Below, one piece after another: positions 1 through 7,474 of a stretch of DNA of 53,728 nucleotides. The stretch spans positions 1 to 53,728 of the forward strand of contig JAEZDN010000170.1 in the NCBI GenBank assembly GCA_023433275.1, written 5' to 3'. Each line of letters starts with the position of its first letter. Position 1 is the first letter of the stretch. The notes beneath the pieces were generated by a model. The model was given only the letters and a program-made list of their open reading frames with translations, was not told the DNA's origin and did not search any database. This DNA comes from Verrucomicrobiota bacterium (GTDB taxonomy: Bacteria; Verrucomicrobiota; Verrucomicrobiia; Opitutales; Opitutaceae). The position numbers were made by a program, and so were the translations under genes.

Positions 1-65
1 GTCTTGCTGCGCCCACCATTCGCTCGCGGCACCTGCCGCAGGGCGCAGCAAGACTGCGCCCCTAC
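1..65. repeat. BIME-like paired hairpins, cut by the window edge
   Basis: Two facing hairpins. The right one has stem GGGCGCAG (41-48), loop CAAGA and stem CTGCGCCC (54-61), followed by CTAC (62-65). Bases 1-14 (loop TCTTG plus stem CTGCGCCC) are the 3' half of a matching left hairpin whose 5' arm lies before the window. Same architecture as the elements at 2673-2810, 5341-5470 and 44911-45041: 8-bp stem, 5-nt loop, GTAG/CTAC foot. It occupies the space before ureD, which argues for the ureD start at 85. Confidence 0.65.
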
Positions 66-84
66 GGAAGGCGGCTATTGTGCC

Positions 85-903
85 ATGACGCGTTTCTCGG
101 GACATCTTCGGCTCGAGGCGACGGCCCGTGCGGGAGCGCGCACGGTGTTGTCAGGGCAGTCGTTCCGGGCGCCGTATCATGTGAGCAAACCGTACTGGGA
201 TGCCGGGACGGGAACGCTGCACGTGCAGGTGGTGAATCCAACGGCGGGAATTTTGGAGGGTGATTCGCTCGAGTCGGACATAGCGGTTGGCGAGGGCGCG
301 GCGCTGCTCGTGACCACGCCGAGCGCCAGCCGGGTGTTCAAGATGAAGGACGGCTCAGCCGAATGCCGGCAGCGGTTTGCCGTGTCCAAGGGCGGCTGGC
401 TGGAAGTGCTGCCGGAGCCTCTCGTGCCGCATCGGGGGTGTCGTTATCGGCAAACCACCCACGTGGAGATCGAGGCGGGGGGCGGCCTGTTTCTCGTGGA
501 CCTGTTGATGCCGGGGAGGATCGCGCATCGCGGGGAGGCGTGGGTGTGGGAAAAGTTGTGCCTGGAGACGGAGGTTCGACTCGGGGGCGAGCTGATCCTG
601 CGGGAGCGTTTCGAGCAGGGAGGCGCGGAGCTGAAGGTTCTGGCTGCACTCGCGGGTTCCGGGGCGCAGGCGTGCTTCGGGAACGCGGTATTGATCGCCG
701 AAGGCGCGGCGCCGTGGCTGCCGGACGTGGCGGCGTTGCATGGCGACGGCGTCTGGCTGGGGGCGAGCGACCTGCGGCGCGGGGGCTGGAGCATCAAGTT
801 TGTCGCCAGTGACAGCATCAGGCTGCGCGCGACGCTGAAGCGATTGCGCGCGATCCTGGCGACTTATTATCCGCGCCTGGCGTGTGACTCGCGAAAATTA
901 TAG
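85..903 (+). CDS. ureD: Urease accessory protein UreD
   Basis: 272-residue protein of the UreD/UreH family. UreD binds the urease apoenzyme and, with UreF and UreG, helps deliver nickel and CO2 to the active site; it is cytosolic. Family features visible are a stretch beginning PYHVSKPYW near the N-terminus, the segment around VQVVNPTAGILEGD, TTPSASRVFKM, and PEPLVPHRGCRY in the middle. Length fits the family (about 270). A TTG-initiated frame runs back to position 4, but that part is repeat DNA, so the ATG at 85 is preferred. No other urease gene follows: pyrE comes next on the opposite strand, so either ureABC and ureEFG lie left of the window or this gene is detached from them. Confidence 0.85.
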   Translation: MTRFSGHLRLEATARAGARTVLSGQSFRAPYHVSKPYWDAGTGTLHVQVVNPTAGILEGDSLESDIAVGEGAALLVTTPSASRVFKMKDGSAECRQRFAVSKGGWLEVLPEPLVPHRGCRYRQTTHVEIEAGGGLFLVDLLMPGRIAHRGEAWVWEKLCLETEVRLGGELILRERFEQGGAELKVLAALAGSGAQACFGNAVLIAEGAAPWLPDVAALHGDGVWLGASDLRRGGWSIKFVASDSIRLRATLKRLRAILATYYPRLACDSRKL

Positions 904-912
904 GGCGCCGAT

Positions 913-937
913 GCCGGGTGAGGGCATCCGGCCCACA
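913..937. repeat. Short REP-like hairpin, class 2, copy 1
   Basis: Stem GCCGGGTG, loop AGGG, stem CATCCGGC, then CCACA. The same 25-bp unit with one base changed lies at 45186-45210. It sits between the converging ends of ureD and pyrE and could act as a transcript 3'-end structure, although no T-run follows. Confidence 0.6.
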
Positions 938-952
938 AGGTGGTGGGGATGA

Positions 953-1522
953 TCAGCTGCCCGGTTTCGTCGCCGGGATTTTGGCCATCTCGGGCGGCAC
1001 CTGGTCGGCCGGGTAGGTCGGGTAGCTCATCTCGAGGAGCGAAAGGCATGGGACCTCGAACTTCGCCTGGCCGGCGCTGCGGTCCACGAGCACGGCCACG
1101 GCCACGGCCGTGCCGCCCATCTTCTTCACGATGTCGAGGCACTCCTGCACGCGGCCGCCGCGGGTGATGACGTCCTCGACGACGAGGACCTTCTCCCCGG
1201 GCTTGAGGGTGAAGCCACGGCGCATGACGAGGACGTTGTTTTCCTTCTCGGCAAAAATGAACCGGCAGCGCGATTGCCGCGCCACCTCCTGGCCGATGAC
1301 CAGACCGCCCATCGCGGGAGCGAGCACGGTCTCATAGTCGAGCCCGCCGAGCTTCTGCTTCAGCAATTCCCCGAGTCGCTCCACCGCCGGCATGTCCTGG
1401 CACACCTGCGCGCATTGGAAGAAATGCCCGCTGTGCAGACCGGAGCGCAGCACAAAATGGCCTTGGAGCAGCGCCTTGGTACGGATGAAAATATCGGTGA
1501 CCTCCTGTTGGACGGAATCCAT
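953..1522 (-). CDS. pyrE: Orotate phosphoribosyltransferase
   Basis: 189-residue PRTase-fold enzyme that joins orotate to PRPP to give orotidine 5'-phosphate in UMP synthesis. The PRPP-binding motif VLVVEDVITRGGRVQE is intact. The segment LRSGLHSGHFFQCAQV near the N-terminus is typical of the short bacterial PyrE form, and APAMGGLVIGQEVAR is the phosphate-binding loop region. The frame stays open far upstream of 1522, but the sequence before MDSVQQEV is not protein-like and overlaps the MBL-fold gene, so that Met is taken as the start. It converges with ureD and is divergent from the gene at 1721. Confidence 0.93.
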   Translation of the reverse strand: MDSVQQEVTDIFIRTKALLQGHFVLRSGLHSGHFFQCAQVCQDMPAVERLGELLKQKLGGLDYETVLAPAMGGLVIGQEVARQSRCRFIFAEKENNVLVMRRGFTLKPGEKVLVVEDVITRGGRVQECLDIVKKMGGTAVAVAVLVDRSAGQAKFEVPCLSLLEMSYPTYPADQVPPEMAKIPATKPGS

Positions 1523-1720
1523 GGGGCGGAACGTGGGTGAAACCCGCGGGGAAGGGCAACCTCTTTTGCGGCGAGACGGAAAATGTCGCGCGCTCATGAC
1601 GCAATGGACGCGATCGCACCCGGAGCGGTGGCAATCGCGCATTCGTCGCGGCTTTTCGCGCCCGATGTCGAAAGCTGATTTCTTCCGTGCCAACCACGGC
1701 GGCGTCACTAGATTGAGGTC

Positions 1721-2572
1721 ATGCCGCCGCCGACCGACAAGCCCGCCCTGGAGGACGAACTGGGAGACGTCCTCGAAAAAGCCGCGCGCAACATTCCGCT
1801 TACGGTGGAAAATCTCGCGGCGGCCACGGGGATTGACGTTGGCCGGTTGAAGGATGCCATCGATTACCACCCGGACCTGACCCAAGGGGAGCTCGCGCGG
1901 CTGGCGACGGTCCTGAATCTGAACGAGGTTGGCCTCAACGCCCTGGCCCAGGGCAGCTACCCGCTGCCGGATGCCGTCGGCCTGCCATTCTCGCTCGTGC
2001 CGCTCCGGATGCCGTTTGGCGTGGGCGTGGCCAACGCGTATCTGGTGTCGGCGGGGGGCGACAGCGCCCTGCTGTTCGACACCGGTGCCAGCCATGCCGA
2101 GTTGCACCGCGCGTGGCCGGCGCACATCCAGCGGCTGGAAGCGGTGTTCATCACGCACTACGAAGCCGAGCATATCGGCGGGTTGGAGGTGGTGCTCCGC
2201 GAAACCGAGTTGGGGTTCTTCCATGGCCCGCCGAACGGACGCTGGACCGAATGTCGCGGCATGGAGGAAGGTCAGACCGTGTCGTACGGCGGCATCACTG
2301 TGACGGCGTTCAGCACCCCAGGCCACGCCGACGCGCACAATTGTTACCTCGTGAGATCCGCGGCCTGCCCGCAGGCCCCGTGTGTGCTGATCTCAGGGGA
2401 TCTCATATTCGCCGGCTCGCTCGGCGGCGGATATTTTTGCTGCCAGCGCCAGCTCACCCATTCGCGCCGGATCCTCGGTTTGCTGGCGGATGAAACGGTC
2501 ATCGCTCCGGGTCATGGCCCGCTGACGACCGCGGCGAACGAACGCCGCTACAATCCGTTTCTGTCGGCGTGA
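1721..2572 (+). CDS. HTH plus MBL-fold protein with altered metal motif
   Basis: 283 residues. Residues about 20-75 look like a small helical DNA-binding-type domain (LTVENLAAATGIDVGRLKDAI and ELARLATVLNL). Residues about 85-283 are a metallo-beta-lactamase fold: DTGASHAEL, FITHYEAEHIGG, STPGHADAHN, ISGDLIFAGS and the C-terminal APGHGPLTT followed by RRYNPFL, the last typical of glyoxalase-II-like hydrolases. The usual HxHxDH metal motif reads H146-Y-E148-A-E150-H151, so the second His and the Asp are both replaced by Glu. The later His and Asp ligands appear kept. Substrate cannot be inferred. It is a single gene, 198 bp from divergent pyrE. A pure hydrolase and an MBL-derived sensor or regulator are both possible. 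Confidence 0.8.
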   Translation: MPPPTDKPALEDELGDVLEKAARNIPLTVENLAAATGIDVGRLKDAIDYHPDLTQGELARLATVLNLNEVGLNALAQGSYPLPDAVGLPFSLVPLRMPFGVGVANAYLVSAGGDSALLFDTGASHAELHRAWPAHIQRLEAVFITHYEAEHIGGLEVVLRETELGFFHGPPNGRWTECRGMEEGQTVSYGGITVTAFSTPGHADAHNCYLVRSAACPQAPCVLISGDLIFAGSLGGGYFCCQRQLTHSRRILGLLADETVIAPGHGPLTTAANERRYNPFLSA

Positions 2573-2672
2573 GTCGGACTCGGGCTGTCGGATTCATGAT
2601 TTCCCTCCGGGCTCTCGCGGGAGCGGCTTGACCCGACGATGCTGGATTGGGCGGTGGTATGAAACGCGCGTG

Positions 2673-2810
2673 GCTGAGCCGGAACGATGCAGTGGGATGG
2701 AGGGGCACGGCTCGACCGTGCCCTTTGCTCGCTGTGGGAACCGAGGGCGTGGACGAGCCACGCCCCTACAACTGAACCGTTCGACCGTGCACGCTGCCCG
2801 GAATTGCATG
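2673..2810 (-). repeat. BIME-like dispersed repeat, copy 2
   Basis: About 138 bp. Hairpins are at 2703-2723 (GGGCACGG, loop CTCGA, CCGTGCCC) and 2745-2765 (GGGCGTGG, loop ACGAG, CCACGCCC) followed by CTAC. Read on the minus strand it aligns end to end with the elements at 5341-5470 and 44911-45041, including flanking TGCAT...TTCCGGCT on one side and an AGCGTGCACGGTCGAA-type block on the other. Confidence 0.75.
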
Positions 2811-2903
2811 CCGACTGCGGCTAATGTCCGAACGGGGCGAGGGCGCGCCGTCTCCAGGAGACCGCTGATACTCTGGCCATATATCTAGCATGCCAGGGTT
2901 TCG

Positions 2904-2934
2904 TGCACGAGTACTCTAATAGGTTACTTGTGCA
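2904..2934. promoter_or_regulatory. AT-rich imperfect dyad upstream of the GH43 gene
   Basis: TGCACGAGTA (2904-2913) faces TACTTGTGCA (2925-2934), with one mismatch across a 31-bp symmetric site that is AT-rich compared with its surroundings. It lies 246 bp before the GH43 start. It has operator-like geometry, but no regulator family can be named from sequence alone. Confidence 0.35.
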
Positions 2935-2937
2935 TGG

Positions 2938-3007
2938 GGTGGAACGCGCCGACGTCAGCGCGTTGCGGCGCGTCTGCGATCCAGCGCGTTGAGGTCAAGT
3001 CGCTTAC
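2938..3007. repeat. 70-bp dispersed palindromic repeat, copy 1
   Basis: Begins GGTGGAACGC, has GACGTCAGCGCG on one side and CGCGTTGAGGTC on the other, and ends near GTCGCTTAC. A second copy with roughly 80 percent identity by eye lies at 7641-7711. The facing GACSTCA/TGAGGTC arms make it a hyphenated palindrome. Confidence 0.6.
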
Positions 3008-3028
3008 CCTTGTCTTGCTTTGATCGTG

Positions 3029-3104
3029 GGCGAGTCCTCCGGATGAGCCGACCCCAGATGGTCGGGGCAGGTGCGGCCACTTCGGCTCGTGAGGAGGACT
3101 CGCC
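3029..3104. repeat. Nested palindrome upstream of the GH43 gene
   Basis: Outer 12-bp perfect arms GGCGAGTCCTCC (3029-3040) and GGAGGACTCGCC (3093-3104). Inside are GAGCCGA/TCGGCTC arms and an inner hairpin CCGACC...GGTCGG. It ends 75 bp before the GH43 start, so it may be either a repeat element or part of the leader. Confidence 0.55.
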
Positions 3105-3179
3105 GGATCGCTTTACCGTCCAGCAAGAGCGTGCGGCTCGTCCCTTGAATCGCCCGCTGCCCGAGCCCAGGCTGACGGT

Positions 3180-5198
3180 GTGCTTACCCCGCAAACTCTC
3201 GCCGCATCACTGACGCTTGCGTTCGCCGCCCTGGCCTCCGTGGCCGAAACCTGGATGGCTGACAACGGCAACGGCACGTTCACCAATCCGCTGTTCTACG
3301 ACGAGTTTTCGGATCCCGATCTGATTCGGGTGGGCGACGACTATTATCTCACGGGCACGACCATGCACACCATGCCCGGTCTCCCGGTTCTGCACTCGGT
3401 GGATTTGGTCAACTGGCGCCTGCTGGGCTACGCGATGGACCGGCTCGACCTGGGGCCGGCGTTCCGGCTTGAGGAAGGCAAGGAAATCTACGGCCAGGGA
3501 ATCTGGGCGCCCAGTTTCCGTTATCACGACGGGACGTTTTATATTTTCTCCAACGTCAACCGCCACGCCACGCAGGTGTTTCGTGCGACGAACCCGGCCG
3601 GCCCCTGGACGCGCACCGAGATGAAGCGCGGCCTGCACGATCTTTCCGTGCTCTTCGACGACGACGGTAAAGCCTATGTCATCTGGGGTTACCAAGGCAT
3701 CCACTTCGCGCAGCTGAATGACGACCTTACCGACATCGTGCCGGGCACCGAGAAGGTCATTATTCCGAAAGGTTCCGGCATGGGCGAGGGCGTGCATTGG
3801 TACAGGATCGACGGAAAGTATTACATCCTGAGCGCCTGGTACGAGGGGCGCATGCGCATGCCAGCTGCGCGTGCGGACAAGATCGACGGCCCGTACGAGG
3901 TGAATCCGGTCATCAGCACCGACGAGGATTTCGGCCTCGCGGAGGGTTATCGCATGTGGAAAACCACGCCGCCGTACGCGCCGACCGGCCCCAATCCCAA
4001 GAGCACCGGCCGACTGGCCATGCACCAGGGCGGCATCGTGAGCACCGCTTCGGGCGAGTGGTGGGGCTTCTCGATGATGGACGCCAATTCGATCGGACGC
4101 CTCACCTGTCTTTCGCCGATCACGTGGAAGGACGGCTGGCCGTATTTCGGGTTGCCGGGAAACTTGACGCGCAGTCCCCGCACCTGGGTGAAGCCGAACA
4201 CGGGCCGCACGTCGCCGCCGACAGCTCCCTATCAGCGCGATGACGACTTCGCCGGACCGGGCCTCGCGAACGTCTGGCAATGGAATCATGTACCCGTCGA
4301 CGCCAAGTGGTCGCTCAAAGAGCGCCCTGGATATCTTCGCCTTCATGCGTTGCCCGCCGCCGATTTCTGGGCGGCCCGCAACACGCTCACGCAACGCGCC
4401 ATCGGGCCGGCCTCCGTGCCCACCGCCCAACTCGATCTCGCCGGGCTCAGGAACGGCGATGTCGCCGGGCTGGCCTTGTTGAACCTTCCCTGGGCGTGGC
4501 TCGGGGTTAAAATGGAAAACGGGACGCACACGCTGTCCCAGTACAACCAGCTCACGGGCCAGTCTGTCGACGCCCCGCTAAAGACGTCCCAAGTCTGGCT
4601 GCGGGCCGACTGCGATTTCCTGCAGGAGAAAGCCGTGTTTAGTTACAGTCTGGATGGGGAAAACTTCACTCGGATCGGCGAGGACTTCCCCCTGGTGTTC
4701 CAGCTCAAGACGTTCCAAGGAGTGCGCTATGCGTTGTTTGCCTACAACACAACGGGCGCGGCCGGCGGGCATGCCGACTTCGATGCCTTCGCCGTCGACG
4801 AGCCCCATCCGCGCGGCTTGATGCGTCCGATCCCGTTCGGGCAGACCGTGACGTTCACGCCCTACGGCGCAGACCGGCCCGTGTCGATTGGAGGGGAATC
4901 AAATTTCTCCGTGATCGACCGCGGATTGGGCCGGGTGGCGCTGAAGGCAGGCGACAAGTATGTTTCGGTCGGATCCGCCGACGAAAAGTCCGCGCTGGTC
5001 CTGAAGGCGGGTGAACCGGGCGAGGCGGAAACGTTCCAGTGGACCGAGACCCTGTACGGTGACCTGAATCTGCTGTCGCTCCGCTCGCACCGCCACGCGC
5101 GGGTCGAGGCGGACAGCGGAGCGCTTTATGCCGATTCCCCGGGTCCGCGAGGCGACCGGCTCGACGGATCGTGTCTCGTGTGGGCGGAGGCGCCGTGA
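3180..5198 (+). CDS. GH43-family glycoside hydrolase, secreted
   Basis: 672 residues, likely a beta-xylosidase or alpha-L-arabinofuranosidase acting on xylan side or main chains. Residues 5-22 are a hydrophobic export signal. Residues about 35-340 form the five-bladed propeller: SDPDLIRVGDDYYL carries the catalytic base (D45), DLSVLFDDDGKAYVIWG the pKa-tuning Asp, and GSGMGEGVHWYRIDGKYYIL the general-acid Glu. Residues about 350-545 resemble the beta-sandwich domain seen C-terminal in many GH43 xylosidases (DDDFAGPGL, VWQWNHVP). A further 100 or so residues follow and are not recognised. The start is GTG and uncertain: the signal's n-region has no positive charge and the frame is open a little further upstream. 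No close downstream partner; the gene converges with the GH39 gene. Confidence 0.87.
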   Translation: MLTPQTLAASLTLAFAALASVAETWMADNGNGTFTNPLFYDEFSDPDLIRVGDDYYLTGTTMHTMPGLPVLHSVDLVNWRLLGYAMDRLDLGPAFRLEEGKEIYGQGIWAPSFRYHDGTFYIFSNVNRHATQVFRATNPAGPWTRTEMKRGLHDLSVLFDDDGKAYVIWGYQGIHFAQLNDDLTDIVPGTEKVIIPKGSGMGEGVHWYRIDGKYYILSAWYEGRMRMPAARADKIDGPYEVNPVISTDEDFGLAEGYRMWKTTPPYAPTGPNPKSTGRLAMHQGGIVSTASGEWWGFSMMDANSIGRLTCLSPITWKDGWPYFGLPGNLTRSPRTWVKPNTGRTSPPTAPYQRDDDFAGPGLANVWQWNHVPVDAKWSLKERPGYLRLHALPAADFWAARNTLTQRAIGPASVPTAQLDLAGLRNGDVAGLALLNLPWAWLGVKMENGTHTLSQYNQLTGQSVDAPLKTSQVWLRADCDFLQEKAVFSYSLDGENFTRIGEDFPLVFQLKTFQGVRYALFAYNTTGAAGGHADFDAFAVDEPHPRGLMRPIPFGQTVTFTPYGADRPVSIGGESNFSVIDRGLGRVALKAGDKYVSVGSADEKSALVLKAGEPGEAETFQWTETLYGDLNLLSLRSHRHARVEADSGALYADSPGPRGDRLDGSCLVWAEAP

Positions 5199-5340
5199 AA
5201 TGTCGCCGCGCTGAAAAAGCGTATGCGCAGGGCCGTCGCTTGCGGCCACCTCATGCGCGAGGTCGGACCAGGGTCGAACCTGCATGCCAGCGGCCCTCGC
5301 GTTTTCAAACCGCTCCAAGCCTGAATCATGTAGAGGAAGC

Positions 5341-5470
5341 GCGATTCCGCAGCGTGCGCGGTCGAACTGTTTGGGTGTTGGGGCGTGGCTCGTCCACGCC
5401 CTCGGTTCCCCCAGCGAGAAAGGGCGCGGTCAAGCCGCGCCCCTACATCCAACTGCATCATTCCGGCTAA
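5341..5470 (+). repeat. BIME-like dispersed repeat, copy 3
   Basis: Hairpin 1: GTTG foot at 5377, stem GGGCGTGG, loop CTCGT, stem CCACGCCC (to 5401). Hairpin 2: GGGCGCGG (5422-5429), loop TCAAG, CCGCGCCC (5435-5442), then CTAC. The element's conserved end TTCCGGCTAA (5461-5470) supplies the TAG stop codon of the minus-strand GH39 gene (5467-5469). Confidence 0.78.
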
Positions 5471-7164
5471 GGCGTGGCCGACGACGGCAGCGCAACCTCG
5501 ATCAACTTAACGGACTGTCGCGGCAAGGTGACCTGAATGCCGGTCGTTCCGTTGGCGTCGACGACGAGATCGCCGGTTACCGCCTTCATTTCGGCCGCGG
5601 CATGGAGCGCGGCGATTTGCGCGGCCGTGGGCGATTGGGGCGATCCCATCGTGAGCCAGGCGGTGTAGGCGTTGCCGGAGTTTTCATCGATCGTGTATTC
5701 CCGGACCGTCGCGCCGTCGGCGGAGACGGGCAGACCCTTGAGGCGCAGATTGACCTGTCGCTGATCCTCGTACCCACCGGCCACGTCGTGATAATTCCAT
5801 AGCAGCACCGTGACGCGGTCGTTGCCGGCCGAGGCCACGGCGCCGACGTCGGGTTCGTGGCGCACGCTCTCGGTCATGATGGCGTCGACGGGAATCATCG
5901 AGGGCGCCTCGACGGCCACGCGGTGCGGCGCCAGGCGGGCGAAAAGCTTGAAGGTGTTGAAGACGGGAAGGGCGACCTCGTTCGTGGTCAGGGCGCGCAG
6001 GCCGTTGAACCAGGGTTGGTCGGCGAAGGTGAACGCCCATGACACCGCGCCCTGGAGGTTGCCCCCGGTGCGTTCCAGCAGGTCCTGTTTTCGCATGAAC
6101 GACGCGGCGGTGTAGGCGGCGAACTGGGAGGTGCGGCGATAGTCGCGCTCGGGATCGAGGGTGGCGGGGCAGCCCGCGCAGCCTTCGGGATCGGACTCCC
6201 CGATGTAGATGGGCAGCCGGGCAAATTCCGGAAAGCTCGCGATAATCCGCCCGTAGGTGTCGATCGTCTTGAGGTGATTGCGCAGGTTCATCTCGACGCG
6301 TCCTTGCTCGTCGAGACGTGTGGTGCCCTTCGCGTGGAAGGCCACGAAGTCGAGCGGCGCACCGATTTGGCCCGTGGCGGCGTTGCGGCCCGAGCGGCAA
6401 TGCTCGAGGAAGGCGGTCATGAATTTGTCGCCCTGTTTCCAGCCTGGGTCGGTGACGTGGGGCCCGCCGACGCGCGCGACGGGGAGGGCGCGCTTCACGC
6501 CCGCGGCGAAATGATCATAGAGCCTGAAGTATTCCTCCGGCGTGCCGCGCCAGTAGGGCGATTCCGGTTCGTTCCAGAGTTCCCAGAGCCAGCCCGATGC
6601 GCGCTCCACGCCGTAGCGTTCGCCGCAATGGCGCGCCCACGCCTCGATCAGCGCCTCCCACTTCTGGTAGTCCTTCGGCGGGTAGAACGCGCCGCCGGAG
6701 ACCATGTCCTTGGGGAGGCCCGTTTTCACCAGCTGAGGCGTATAGGGCTCGGGACGCGAGGAGAGGGCCTGGGGCATGAAGCTCGCCTGGACAAACGGCT
6801 CGATGCCCGGGCGGGTCAGTTCGTCCATGATCGCATCCACGGTGGTCCAATCGTACACCGCGCGCCCGTCCGCGTCCTCGGTGTACACATTGGTGCTCGA
6901 CCACTTCAGGGCGAGGGTGCCGTCGCCGCTGGTAAGCAGATGGTGCACGCGGATGCGCATGGGTTCCTCGGTGAGCGCATTGAGTTCACCGAGCAGGTGC
7001 CGGCCTTCGCTGGTGAGCGTCGTGCCGGCCTCGTCGTAGCCAAAATAATTCCAGATCGGGCGCAGTTCGCCGGTCACGCGATCCGCGTGCACGGTGATGG
7101 AAACCGGCTGGGCGCCGGAGAGCGTGGCGGAGGCGAGCGCAGCAAGCAGGGCAAGTCGTTTCAT
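5467..7164 (-). CDS. GH39-like beta-xylosidase, secreted
   Basis: 565 residues. The N-terminus MKRLALLAALASATLSGAQ is a clear Sec signal. The body is a clan GH-A TIM barrel. WLWELWNEPESPYW carries the acid/base Glu (E199) and IYIGESDPEGC the nucleophile Glu (E323). PIWNYFGYDEAG near the N-terminus and the HHLL segment at about residue 74 fit GH39. A C-terminal beta domain (about 430-560) includes VTVLLWNYHDV, typical of GH39 xylosidases. It probably releases xylose from xylo-oligosaccharides outside the cytoplasm. It is transcribed alone. The stop codon lies inside a dispersed repeat, so the last residues may have been altered by repeat insertion. GH39 is preferred over GH30 or GH51, though a family call needs a profile search. 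Confidence 0.85.
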   Translation of the reverse strand: MKRLALLAALASATLSGAQPVSITVHADRVTGELRPIWNYFGYDEAGTTLTSEGRHLLGELNALTEEPMRIRVHHLLTSGDGTLALKWSSTNVYTEDADGRAVYDWTTVDAIMDELTRPGIEPFVQASFMPQALSSRPEPYTPQLVKTGLPKDMVSGGAFYPPKDYQKWEALIEAWARHCGERYGVERASGWLWELWNEPESPYWRGTPEEYFRLYDHFAAGVKRALPVARVGGPHVTDPGWKQGDKFMTAFLEHCRSGRNAATGQIGAPLDFVAFHAKGTTRLDEQGRVEMNLRNHLKTIDTYGRIIASFPEFARLPIYIGESDPEGCAGCPATLDPERDYRRTSQFAAYTAASFMRKQDLLERTGGNLQGAVSWAFTFADQPWFNGLRALTTNEVALPVFNTFKLFARLAPHRVAVEAPSMIPVDAIMTESVRHEPDVGAVASAGNDRVTVLLWNYHDVAGGYEDQRQVNLRLKGLPVSADGATVREYTIDENSGNAYTAWLTMGSPQSPTAAQIAALHAAAEMKAVTGDLVVDANGTTGIQVTLPRQSVKLIEVALPSSATP

Positions 7165-7207
7165 GGTCGGGGCGGGGTGGGGCGGAAACGTTTCGCGCCG
7201 GGGGAAG

Positions 7208-7240
7208 TGATCGACCGTCGATCATCTCGAACGTTGTTCG
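7208..7240. promoter_or_regulatory. Two dyads upstream of the GH39 gene
   Basis: TGATCGA-CCG-TCGATCA (7208-7224) is a perfect 17-bp dyad and CGAAC-GTT-GTTCG (7228-7240) a perfect 13-bp dyad, 44-76 bp upstream of the GH39 start at 7164. Position and symmetry fit an operator pair. No matching site was seen elsewhere in the window. Confidence 0.4.
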
Positions 7241-7397
7241 CAGCCACGGCGCTTTCGATGGCGCCCTGACTTTACCGTCCCGTGTGGGGACGAGTTCGAT
7301 TTCCTCGATGGCCCCGCGCGGAGTGGATGGGGAGCAGGACTGCCACGAAAAGGGCGCAAAAAAGCCACCCACGAGATTGGATGGCTGGGTTCGAAAA

Positions 7398-7474
7398 TGG
7401 TCGGGACGGAGAGATTCGAACTCTCGACCTCTTGCTCCCGAAGCAAGCGCTCTACCAGGCTAAGCTACGTCCCG
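7398..7474 (-). tRNA. tRNA-Pro (anticodon CGG)
   Basis: On the minus strand: acceptor CGGGACG pairs with CGTCCCG, D-arm, anticodon stem CTTGC/GCAAG with loop TTCGGGA (anticodon CGG), T-arm GAGAG-TTCGAAT-CTCTC, discriminator A and an encoded CCA (7398-7400). It reads proline codon CCG. Confidence 0.95.

Noticed and set aside
1523..2338. N-terminal extension of the pyrE frame
   Set aside because: It overlaps the MBL gene, lacks similarity to PyrE and is not needed: the Met at 1522 gives a normal-length enzyme.
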